Source: an uncultured Oscillibacter sp. (GTDB taxonomy: Bacteria > Bacillota > Clostridia > Oscillospirales > Oscillospiraceae). From it: DNA of 64,000 nucleotides. Position 1 is the stretch's first letter, and each line of letters begins with the position of its first letter. The notes under the pieces are model-generated. The model searched no databases and was not told the origin of the DNA. It worked only from the letters and a program-made list of their open reading frames with translations. Shown one piece after another: positions 1 through 7,141 of this stretch. The DNA is taken from NCBI RefSeq assembly GCF_910579365.1, contig NZ_CAJTUX010000002.1, forward strand, positions 117,868 through 181,867, read 5' to 3'. The position numbers and the translations under genes were made by a program.

Positions 1-927
1 ACCTTTACCGTGGTCACCGGCGTGTCGGGCAGCGGCAAGTCTTCCCTTGTGAACGAGGTGCTCTTCAAGCGCCTGGGGGCCGAGCTGATGCGCATGAAGG
101 TCCACCCCGGCAAGTGCGCGTCCATCGAGGGACTGGAGTACCTGGACAAGGTGGTCAGCATCGACCAGAGCCCCATCGGCCGGACGCCCCGGTCCAACCC
201 CGCCACGTATACGAACCTCTTTAACGATATCCGGGAGCTCTACGCCTCCACCCAGGAGGCCAAGAGCCGGGGCTACGGCCCGGGCCGGTTCAGCTTCAAC
301 GTCCGGGGAGGCCGCTGCGAAGCCTGCTCCGGCGACGGTGTGCTGAAAATCGAGATGCACTTCCTGCCGGACATCTTCGTCCCCTGCGAGGTGTGCAAGG
401 GCAAGCGCTACAACCGGGAGACGCTGGAGGTCCACTACAAGGGGAAGAATATCTCCGAGGTGCTGGAGATGACGGTGGACGAGGCGCTGGAGTTCTTCGC
501 GCCGCTGCCGAAGCTCCGCAACCGCCTCCAGACCCTCCAGGACGTGGGCCTGGGATATGTGAAGCTGGGACAGCCCTCCACGGAGCTCTCCGGCGGCGAG
601 GCCCAGCGGGTGAAGCTGGCGACGGAGCTGAGCAAGCAGGCCACGGGAAAGACGATCTATATTCTGGACGAGCCCACCACCGGCCTCCACACCGACGACG
701 TGCGAAAGCTGCTGGAGGTGCTCCAGCGGCTGGTGGACAGCGGGAACACGGTGGTGGTCATCGAGCACAACCTGGACGTGATTAAAAGCGCGGACTGGAT
801 CATCGACCTGGGGCCCGAGGGGGGCGACGGCGGCGGGTCCATTGTGGCCGCCGGCACGCCGGAGACGGTGGCGGCCTGCAAGGAGTCCTATACCGGGCAG
901 TATCTAAAAAAGGTGCTGGTGCGGTAA
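1..927 (+). CDS. uvrA: Excinuclease ABC subunit A (UvrA), C-terminal part, 5' truncated by window edge
   Basis: Damage-recognition ATPase of nucleotide excision repair, which works with UvrB and UvrC. The reading frame is open from base 1, so the GTG at base 10 is only an internal codon. Visible parts are the Walker A loop of the second ABC domain (GVSGSGKS, bases 22-45), a zinc-finger Cys-x2-Cys pair on each side of a hairpin (about bases 316-400), the ABC signature LSGGEAQR (about 589-612) and the Walker B/D-loop ILDEPTTGLH (about 661-690). The C-terminal end looks normal and complete. About two thirds of the protein lies upstream of the window. The identification is certain from the motif order. 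Confidence 0.97.
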   Translation, partial: TFTVVTGVSGSGKSSLVNEVLFKRLGAELMRMKVHPGKCASIEGLEYLDKVVSIDQSPIGRTPRSNPATYTNLFNDIRELYASTQEAKSRGYGPGRFSFNVRGGRCEACSGDGVLKIEMHFLPDIFVPCEVCKGKRYNRETLEVHYKGKNISEVLEMTVDEALEFFAPLPKLRNRLQTLQDVGLGYVKLGQPSTELSGGEAQRVKLATELSKQATGKTIYILDEPTTGLHTDDVRKLLEVLQRLVDSGNTVVVIEHNLDVIKSADWIIDLGPEGGDGGGSIVAAGTPETVAACKESYTGQYLKKVLVR

Positions 928-1016
928 GTGTGTATTTGAGAAAGTTCCTCCCTCGATATATGGTTTTTAAAGATATATAGACATATCATTTAATAATATT
1001 ATTATATACTACAAAA

Positions 1017-1033
1017 CGATATATGTCAAGGAG
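1017..1033 (+). promoter_or_regulatory. Repeat element and RBS of the XRE gene
   Basis: The 9-mer CGATATATG occurs at 954-962 and again at 1017-1025, immediately before an AAGGAG-type ribosome binding site. The stretch 940-1030 is very AT-rich. The repeats could be autoregulatory operator half-sites of the small XRE protein; this is inference. Confidence 0.35.
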
Positions 1034-1039
1034 TTTTTA

Positions 1040-1264
1040 ATGGACACACTTCAAATTATGGGTATTCGTCTGAAAGCCCTACGGAAGGAACGCCGCATCT
1101 ACCAGCGAGAAATGGGAGATATGCTCGGTGTTACACAAGGACATTATCTAAAGATTGAAAAAGGGGAAATCAATATTTCCGCCTTGACATTGTGCACTCT
1201 GGCACGGTATTTTGAAGTAAGCGCGGATTATTTGTTGGGGCTGACCGAGGAGCGGAAGCCCTGA
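1040..1264 (+). CDS. Small XRE-family helix-turn-helix regulator
   Basis: A 74-residue DNA-binding protein that is almost entirely one Cro/C1-type helix-turn-helix (about residues 8-65): a first helix with KALRKERR, then REMGDMLGVTQGHYLKIEKGE, and a helix ending in YFEVSADYLLGL. It would act as a cytoplasmic repressor; the target is unknown and could be its own AT-rich leader. Its codons and upstream region are clearly more AT-rich than uvrA and era on either side, which suggests acquisition by transfer. The ATG follows an AAGGAG site. Single-domain XRE proteins are too short to assign further. Confidence 0.85.
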   Translation: MDTLQIMGIRLKALRKERRIYQREMGDMLGVTQGHYLKIEKGEINISALTLCTLARYFEVSADYLLGLTEERKP

Positions 1265-1311
1265 AAACGCAGACCCCAATAACGCTCAAAGAAAGTTGAG
1301 GATCACCTGCT

Positions 1312-2208
1312 ATGAACATCACGAAAACCGCCATGGTCACCGTCTGCGGACGGCCCAACGTGGGCAAATCCAGCCTGACCAACGCCCTGGTGGGCGAAAA
1401 AATCGCCATCGTCTCCAACAAGGCCCAGACCACTCGGAACCGCATCTACGGCGTGGTCAACCGGGAGGACACACAGTTTATCCTCCTGGACACCCCGGGC
1501 CTCCACCGGCCCAAGTCCGCCCTGGGGGACTACATGGTGAAGGTCGTCACCGCCAGCCTCAGCGACGTGGACTGCGCGCTGCTGCTGGTGGAGCCCATCG
1601 CCCATGTGGGCGGGCCGGAAAAGGCCCTGATCCAGCGCATCCGGGAGGAGAAGCTGCACTGCATCCTCTGCGTCAACAAAATCGACACCGTGGAGCCCGC
1701 CCAGCTCCTTCCCGTCATCGCCGCTTACAGCGAGGCTTGGGACGGCTTTGACGCCATCATCCCCATCTCCGCCCGCACCGGCGGCGGGCTGGAGGAGCTG
1801 ATGGCGGAGCTTCGGAAATACGCCCAGGAGGGCCCGCAGCTTTTCCCGGACGGGCAGACCTCCGACCAGCCGGAGCGGCAGGTGATGGGAGAGCTTCTCC
1901 GGGAGAAGCTGCTCCTTTGCCTGGACAAGGAGATTCCCCACGGCACCGCCGTGGAGATCACCAAATTCTCCGAACGGGACTCCGGCATCGTGGACGTGGG
2001 GGCGGTGATCTACTGCGAGAAGGCCAGCCACAAGGGCATTATCATCGGCAAGCAGGGGACCATGCTGAAAAAAATCAGCTCCCTGGCCCGGCACGACATG
2101 GAGAAGTTCATGGGCACGCAGATTTACCTGGAGACCTGGGTCAAGGTCAAGGAGAACTGGCGGGACAACGTGAACTACGTCCGCAGCCTGGGTTACCGGG
2201 AGGATTGA
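1312..2208 (+). CDS. era: GTPase Era
   Basis: Essential GTPase that binds the 3' end of 16S rRNA and helps mature the 30S subunit. The 298-residue length is normal. The N-terminal G domain shows G1 GRPNVGKS (residues 13-20), G3 DTPG (about 60) and G4 NKID (about 122). The C-terminal KH RNA-binding domain carries the loop IIIGKQG (about residues 243-249). It starts the era, yqzL-like, recO, mutS2 series, a common Firmicutes order. The RBS before the ATG is weak (GTTGAGG). Confidence 0.97.
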   Translation: MNITKTAMVTVCGRPNVGKSSLTNALVGEKIAIVSNKAQTTRNRIYGVVNREDTQFILLDTPGLHRPKSALGDYMVKVVTASLSDVDCALLLVEPIAHVGGPEKALIQRIREEKLHCILCVNKIDTVEPAQLLPVIAAYSEAWDGFDAIIPISARTGGGLEELMAELRKYAQEGPQLFPDGQTSDQPERQVMGELLREKLLLCLDKEIPHGTAVEITKFSERDSGIVDVGAVIYCEKASHKGIIIGKQGTMLKKISSLARHDMEKFMGTQIYLETWVKVKENWRDNVNYVRSLGYRED

Positions 2209-2273
2209 CCGAAAGTTTCCACGTATCCTCTTCGACCATTTTCGCAGACTATCCATAAAAGGAGGTCTGCGGC

Positions 2274-2387
2274 GTGAACAACATGGAACCCATGCCCCTC
2301 TGGGAGCTCTTCTGCCTCACCGGCGAGCCCCTGGCCTATATGCTCTATCGGTCGATTGAGGAGAAAACGGACAACAATTTGTCATAA
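2274..2387 (+). CDS. YqzL-like small protein
   Basis: A 37-residue ORF starting at GTG 8 bases after a clear GGAGG (2261-2265). The product is MNNMEPMPLWELFCLTG followed by a short helix and an acidic tail. It sits exactly between era and recO, the position of yqzL in Bacillus, and matches that family's pattern of an aromatic W-x2-F, then TG, then a Leu-rich helix. The function of YqzL is unknown. Position, RBS and pattern together support a real gene; with so few residues, homology is only suggestive. Confidence 0.72.
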   Translation: MNNMEPMPLWELFCLTGEPLAYMLYRSIEEKTDNNLS

Positions 2388-2431
2388 ACGGGGAGAAAAT
2401 AACTCCCCGTACATAGCGAGGAGGGAGGCGC

Positions 2432-3175
2432 GTGGCGGGAACGCCCTATACGGTGGACCGGGGTCTGGTCCTCCGGGAGACGGAGACCCGGGAGACGGAC
2501 AAGATTCTGACCCTGCTGACCTGGGAGGAGGGGAAGATCGCCGTCACGGCCCGGGGGGCCCGGCGGAAGAACTGCAAGTTTGCCGCCGCCGCCCAGCCCC
2601 TGGCCTATGCCGAGTGGACCCTCTGCCAGCGGAGGGACTGGCACTACGCCAGCGACGCCTCAACCCTGGAGCTGTTCACCGGCCTGCGGGGAGACCTGCC
2701 GTCCCTGGCCCTGGGCTGCTACATGGCGGAGCTGACGGAGGCCGCCGCCCCGGAGGCGGTTCCCGTGCCGGAGCTTATGCGGCATCTCCTGAACGGCCTG
2801 TATGCCCTTTCTGCTTTACACAAGCCGCCGGCTCTGGTAAAGCCCGCGTTTGAGCTGCGGCTGCTGTGCCTTGCGGGCTACGAGCCCCTGGCGGATGCCT
2901 GCGCCGTCTGCGGACGGGCGGAGCCGGAGGAGCCGGTGCTGGACACGGTCCAGGGGGTGCTCCGCTGCCGGAGCTGCGGCGGGGGCCGCTCCCTCTGCCG
3001 GGACTCTCTGGCGGCTCTGCGGCATATTGTCTACGGGGACCCCAAGCGGCTCTATGCCTTTCGCCTGGGACCGGAGCCGCTGAACCGCCTCGCCGGGGCG
3101 GCGGAGACCTTTGTCTTCGCCCAGCTGGAGCGGGGTTTCCGGACCTTGGACTTCTATAAAAGTGTGTCGAAATAA
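2432..3175 (+). CDS. recO: DNA repair protein RecO
   Basis: Recombination mediator that helps load RecA onto SSB-coated single-stranded DNA with RecR. The 247 residues comprise an N-terminal OB fold (about 1-80), a helical middle, and a zinc-finger region with Cys pairs CAVC and CRSC around residues 150-185. The start is a GTG behind GAGGGAGG. It follows the YqzL-like gene by 44 bases and precedes mutS2. Length and order are typical of Firmicutes RecO. Confidence 0.95.
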   Translation: MAGTPYTVDRGLVLRETETRETDKILTLLTWEEGKIAVTARGARRKNCKFAAAAQPLAYAEWTLCQRRDWHYASDASTLELFTGLRGDLPSLALGCYMAELTEAAAPEAVPVPELMRHLLNGLYALSALHKPPALVKPAFELRLLCLAGYEPLADACAVCGRAEPEEPVLDTVQGVLRCRSCGGGRSLCRDSLAALRHIVYGDPKRLYAFRLGPEPLNRLAGAAETFVFAQLERGFRTLDFYKSVSK

Positions 3176-3249
3176 AATACAGTTTGTATAATTTCGGCGA
3201 TTTTATACGTTTTAAGATGCAAATCCCCCTTGTAAGGAGGTTATCCCCT

Positions 3250-5637
3250 ATGAGCGAACTGTTTGAAAAATCTCTCCGCACCTTGGAGCTGCCCAGGGTG
3301 CTCCAGCTTTTGTCGGACCAGGCGGTCAGCGCCGAGGCCAAGGAGCGGGCTCTCCGCGTCTCCCCGGAGACGGAACCGGAGGAGGTTCTGCGTCTCCTGG
3401 ACCAGACCGACGCTGCCCGGTGGATGACCGGACAGCGGGGCGCGCCCTCCTTCTCCGGGGTGAAGCCGGTGGGCGAGGCCCTGGACCGGGCGGACCGGGG
3501 CGGCAGCCTCAACACCCGGGAGCTGCTGCGCATCGCGGGACTTCTCACCGCCGCCCGCCGGGCCCGGGAGTATTTCAATGACGAGGCGGCGGAGAAGACC
3601 GCCATTGACCACCTCTTCCTCTCCCTCCACGGCAACCGCTTTCTGGAGGAGAAGATCAAGCGCTGCATTCCCGACGAGGACACCATTGCCGACGCAGCCT
3701 CCCCGGAGCTGGCGGATATCCGCCGCCACATGCGGGCGGCCCAGGCCAAGAGCCGGCAGATTCTCCAGAAGATCATCTCCTCCCCCAGCTATGCCAAGGT
3801 GCTTCAGGAGACCATCATCACCCAGCGGGACGGCCGCTTCGTGGTCCCCGTGAAGGCGGAGCAGAAGGGGAACCTCCCCGGTCTGGTTCACGACATCTCC
3901 TCCTCCGGGGCCACGGTGTTTGTGGAGCCCATGGGCGTGGTCCAGGCCAACAACGAATACATCGAGCTGGAGGCCAAGGAGCAGAAGGAGATCGAGCGGA
4001 TTCTGGCAGAGCTCTCCGCCGAGGCCGCCGCCCACCGGGAGGACATCCAGTGGGATTACGACGCCCTGGTCCACCTGGACCTGATTTTTGCCCGGGGGCA
4101 GCTGAGCTGGAAGATGGACGCCGTCCGTCCGGAGGTCCGGCGGGACGGCTGCATCCATCTGAAAAAGGCCCGGCATCCCCTGCTGGACCCCAAGAAGGCG
4201 GTGCCTATCGACCTGGAGCTGGGAGGCGCCTTTGACACGCTGGTCATCACCGGCCCCAACACCGGCGGCAAGACGGTTTCCCTGAAAACGCTGGGTCTGC
4301 TGACCCTGATGACCCAGTGCGGCCTCCACATTCCGGCGGCGGACCAGAGCGCCGTGGCGGTTTACGAGCGGGTGCTGGCGGACATCGGCGACGAGCAGAG
4401 CATCGAGCAGAGCCTGTCCACCTTCTCCGCCCATATGACCAACATTGTGGGCATTTTGAAGGAGGCGGACCGCCGGAGCCTCATCCTCTTCGACGAGCTG
4501 GGGGCCGGCACGGACCCGGTGGAGGGCGCGGCCCTGGCCATCGCCGTCATCCAGCACGTCCGGGCCGCCGGGGCGAGAATCGCCGCCACCACCCACTATG
4601 CGGAGCTGAAAACCTTCGCCATGACCACCGCCGGTGTGGAAAACGCTTCCTGCGAGTTCAATGTGGAGACCCTCAGTCCCACCTACCGGCTGCTCATCGG
4701 CATCCCGGGGAAGTCCAACGCCTTCGCCATCTCCCGGCGGCTGGGGCTGCCCGAGGAGGTCATTGCGGCGGCCCAGACCCAGATGAGCGGGGACAGCGTC
4801 CGGTTTGAGGACGTCCTTACCCAGCTGGAGGTCAAGCGGCAGTCCCTGGAAAAGCGGGAGCAGGAGTCCGACCGCCTCTACCGCCAGCGGGAGGAGGACG
4901 CCCGCAAGGCCCGGGAGTTCCGGGAGCAGATGGAGCGGGCCAAGGAGAACGCCCGCAGCCGGGGGGAGGCGGAGGCCAAGCGCATCCTCCGGGACGCCAA
5001 GGCCGCGGCGGACCAGACCTTCAGCGATCTGGCGGAGCTTCGGCGGCGGCAGGCCCAGGCGGATTCCGCCCAGAACATCAACGACGCTCAGGCCGCCATC
5101 CGGGCGGGGCTCCACCAGGCGGAGGACCGCCTCCGCACGGAGAAGGACCGCCCCGCGCCCATTCCCAAGCCCAGCCGCCCCATTGTCAAGGGGGACCTGG
5201 TGGAGTTCCCCGGTGTGCGCCAGCCGGCGGAGGTGATTTCCATCGGGAAGGACGGAACCCTCCAATTGAAGGCGGGGGCGCTGAAAATGAAGGCGCAGGC
5301 CTCCGAGGTGCGCCTGATTGAGGACGACGAACGGGCCGCCCGGAAGCCGAAGTCCCCTGTCCACTCCGGCGGGACCCGGACGCTCCGCTCCGCCGCCAGC
5401 CGGGAGCTGGACATTCGGGGACTGGAGACCCTGGAGGCGGAGAGCGTGGTGGAAAGCTTCCTCTCCGCCGCCGTCATGGGCAAGCTGGAGACCGTCACCA
5501 TCATCCACGGCAAGGGGACGGGGGCCCTCCGCAAGGCCGTCCATGACATTCTCCGCCGCAGCAAGGCGGTGAAAAGCTTCCGCTTGGGCGTCTATGGCGA
5601 GGGAGAGACGGGGGTCACGGTGGTCACGATGAAATAA
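3250..5637 (+). CDS. mutS2: Endonuclease MutS2
   Basis: A MutS-family ATPase thought to limit homologous recombination and to act on branched DNA or collided ribosomes. The 795 residues comprise a core and clamp (about 1-300), an ATPase with Walker A TGPNTGGKT (about 334-342) and Walker B LILFDELGAGTD, a long coiled coil (about 510-630) and a C-terminal Smr nuclease domain (from about 718) with the motif LDIRG and HGKGTG. I chose the ATG at 3250 because it follows AAGGAGG; the frame is open further upstream from 3184 but has no RBS there. Confidence 0.96.
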   Translation: MSELFEKSLRTLELPRVLQLLSDQAVSAEAKERALRVSPETEPEEVLRLLDQTDAARWMTGQRGAPSFSGVKPVGEALDRADRGGSLNTRELLRIAGLLTAARRAREYFNDEAAEKTAIDHLFLSLHGNRFLEEKIKRCIPDEDTIADAASPELADIRRHMRAAQAKSRQILQKIISSPSYAKVLQETIITQRDGRFVVPVKAEQKGNLPGLVHDISSSGATVFVEPMGVVQANNEYIELEAKEQKEIERILAELSAEAAAHREDIQWDYDALVHLDLIFARGQLSWKMDAVRPEVRRDGCIHLKKARHPLLDPKKAVPIDLELGGAFDTLVITGPNTGGKTVSLKTLGLLTLMTQCGLHIPAADQSAVAVYERVLADIGDEQSIEQSLSTFSAHMTNIVGILKEADRRSLILFDELGAGTDPVEGAALAIAVIQHVRAAGARIAATTHYAELKTFAMTTAGVENASCEFNVETLSPTYRLLIGIPGKSNAFAISRRLGLPEEVIAAAQTQMSGDSVRFEDVLTQLEVKRQSLEKREQESDRLYRQREEDARKAREFREQMERAKENARSRGEAEAKRILRDAKAAADQTFSDLAELRRRQAQADSAQNINDAQAAIRAGLHQAEDRLRTEKDRPAPIPKPSRPIVKGDLVEFPGVRQPAEVISIGKDGTLQLKAGALKMKAQASEVRLIEDDERAARKPKSPVHSGGTRTLRSAASRELDIRGLETLEAESVVESFLSAAVMGKLETVTIIHGKGTGALRKAVHDILRRSKAVKSFRLGVYGEGETGVTVVTMK

Positions 5638-5669
5638 GCGAAAGTTTACGGAAAATTTCCGTCAAATCG

Positions 5670-5698
5670 TTGCAAGGCCGACCCAAATTTGTTATACT
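5670..5698 (+). promoter_or_regulatory. Promoter of udp
   Basis: A -35 TTGCAA (5670-5675), 17-base spacer and -10 TATACT (5693-5698) lie ahead of the uridine phosphorylase gene. A perfect palindrome, ACGGAAAATTTCCGT (5648-5662), lies just upstream and may be an operator. Confidence 0.7.
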
Positions 5699-5732
5699 GT
5701 TCTCACAATATCACAAATTTGAGGTGACAGAT

Positions 5733-6506
5733 ATGCAAAAACTGGAAAAGCAATTTCATATTGCCTGCACGGCGGAGGATATTGGCCGCTACTGCATTCT
5801 CCCGGGGGACCCCGGCCGGGTTCCGGCCATTGCCGCGTATTTTGACGACGCGAAGCAAGTGGCCTATAACCGGGAGTACAACGTCTGGACCGGCACGCTG
5901 CTGGGAGAGAAGGTGACGGCCTGCTCCACCGGCATCGGCGGCCCCTCCGCCTCCATCGCCATGGAGGAGCTCCACAAGTGCGGCGCGGACACCTTTATCC
6001 GTACCGGCACCTGCGGCGGCATCGACGTAAACGTCCAGTCCGGCGACATCGTGGTTGCCACCGGCGCTGTCCGGTTCGAGCACACCAGCCTGGAGTACGC
6101 GCCTCTGGAGTTCCCCGCCGTGGCGGACTTCGGACTGGTGGACTGCCTGGTTCGGGCCACGAAGGCCCTGGGGTATCCCCTCCACACCGGCATTGTCCAG
6201 TGCAAGGACAGCTTCTATGGCCAGCATGATCCCGCCGCCTCCCCGGTGTACTATGAGCTTCAGCAGAAGTGGGAGAGCTGGAAGCGCCTGGGGGTCAAGG
6301 CCAGCGAGATGGAGAGCGCCGCCCTCTTCGTGGTGGCCGCCGCCCTGGGCTGCCGCTGCGGGTCCTGCTTCCACGTGGTCTGGAACCAGGAGCGGGAAGC
6401 TGCCGGCCTGGACCAGAAGATGAGCGAGGATACATCCACTTCCGTCCGCGTGGCGGTGGAGGCCCTGAAGCTTCAGATCGAGGCGGACCGGGCCGCGAAC
6501 AGGTGA
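5733..6506 (+). CDS. udp: Uridine phosphorylase
   Basis: Converts uridine and phosphate to uracil and ribose-1-phosphate in pyrimidine salvage. The 257 residues match the hexameric PNP/UDP phosphorylase family. Visible signatures are the phosphate-binding LPGDPGRV (about 24-31), the STGIGGPSASIAMEEL stretch with the family's GI/GPS loop, RTGTCGG, and the nucleoside-binding MESAALF late in the protein. The start at 5733 follows GAGGTGA; an upstream in-frame ATG lies inside the promoter. Substrate choice within the family (uridine versus purines) is inferred from overall likeness. Confidence 0.9.
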   Translation: MQKLEKQFHIACTAEDIGRYCILPGDPGRVPAIAAYFDDAKQVAYNREYNVWTGTLLGEKVTACSTGIGGPSASIAMEELHKCGADTFIRTGTCGGIDVNVQSGDIVVATGAVRFEHTSLEYAPLEFPAVADFGLVDCLVRATKALGYPLHTGIVQCKDSFYGQHDPAASPVYYELQQKWESWKRLGVKASEMESAALFVVAAALGCRCGSCFHVVWNQEREAAGLDQKMSEDTSTSVRVAVEALKLQIEADRAANR

Positions 6507-6552
6507 CAAATTCCTTATTTTTTTCAAGATCCGGACGACATTCCAGATGAAT

Positions 6553-6602
6553 GGAATCAAGACCGGAGCGCTTCTATTGAACGGATTCAAGGACGGGACG
6601 CT
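6553..6602 (+). repeat. Imperfect tandem repeat
   Basis: Two 20-base copies, at 6553-6572 and 6583-6602, start 30 bases apart and differ at about four positions. They lie in the 130-base gap after udp. No function is evident. Confidence 0.5.
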
Positions 6603-6636
6603 CAAAACCGAATTAAATCTGTGAAATGGAGGAAGT

Positions 6637-6882
6637 ATGATGATTTCTGCGACAGGAAGCTTTGGCGCGCAGCAGGCGATGCCAAAAGCGCCCCGGACTC
6701 CTTCTTATGCCGGAATGGGACATCAGGCCCTTTTGGCGGGATTTATGGAAGAACTGCGGAAGCAGCAGGCAAAATCCTGTGAGAAGGACGTGGAGGAGAT
6801 CAAAAAAGCCGGGATGTCCGGTAAGCTGGCCGGAAGACGGAAAGAGGACCAAGGGGAAGCATTCGAAAAATTTACTTTCTAA
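6637..6882 (+). CDS. Hypothetical 81-residue protein
   Basis: I do not recognise a family. The protein has a flexible N-terminus (FGAQQAMPKAPRTPSYAG) and then a charged helix running from about residue 30 to 70, rich in Lys, Glu and Gln. No signal peptide or membrane segment is seen. Support for a real gene comes from the TGGAGGAAG ribosome binding site directly before the ATG, codon use like its neighbours and a strong terminator 8 bases after the stop. It stands alone between udp and the convergent copper operon. Confidence 0.6.
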   Translation: MMISATGSFGAQQAMPKAPRTPSYAGMGHQALLAGFMEELRKQQAKSCEKDVEEIKKAGMSGKLAGRRKEDQGEAFEKFTF

Positions 6883-6890
6883 TCGCACAT

Positions 6891-6926
6891 AAAAAAGCGG
6901 ACCGCCTCCCGGCGGTCCGCTTTTTT
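6891..6926. terminator. Bidirectional terminator between the 81-residue ORF and copA
   Basis: Near-perfect hairpin with arms GCGGACCGCC and GGCGGTCCGC around TCC, flanked by an A-run on the left and a T-run on the right, so it can end transcription from both convergent genes. Confidence 0.92.
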
Positions 6927-6931
6927 GTGTC

Positions 6932-7141
6932 TTACTGAATCCCCAGCACCTTGTAGTCCTGGTCCTCCACGGCCTTTTTCAGGGCCTCGTCCGTTAGGGA
7001 CCCGGAGAGGGTCACCACCGCCGTGCCGCTCTCGTGGCTGACGTTGGCGGTCTGGACCTCCGGCAGGGCCTCCAGGGCCTTCTTGACCCGGGCCTCGCAG
7101 TGACCGCACATCATGCCTTCGATCTTCATGGTCTTTTCCAT
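6932..7141 (-). CDS. Possible internally initiated CopZ-like chaperone (nested in copA)
   Basis: An in-frame ATG at 7141-7139 is preceded by GAGGAGGTAACGACA, a better ribosome binding site than most real starts in the window. Translation from it would give a 69-residue HMA protein with GMMCGHC, the normal CopZ length. This is either the remnant of a once separate copZ fused to copA by loss of a stop codon, or a live internal start that makes a free chaperone from the same message. The sequence shows the site; use of the site is inference. Confidence 0.45.
   Translation of the reverse strand: MEKTMKIEGMMCGHCEARVKKALEALPEVQTANVSHESGTAVVTLSGSLTDEALKKAVEDQDYKVLGIQ

Noticed and set aside
3241..5544. 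A 767-codon open frame antisense to mutS2
   Set aside because: High-GC codon bias leaves long open antisense frames. The product has no recognisable domain and mutS2 on the plus strand is certain.
5648..5662. The ACGGAAAATTTCCGT palindrome as a mutS2 terminator
   Set aside because: AT-rich with no loop and no T-run, so poor as a terminator; more likely an operator of udp.
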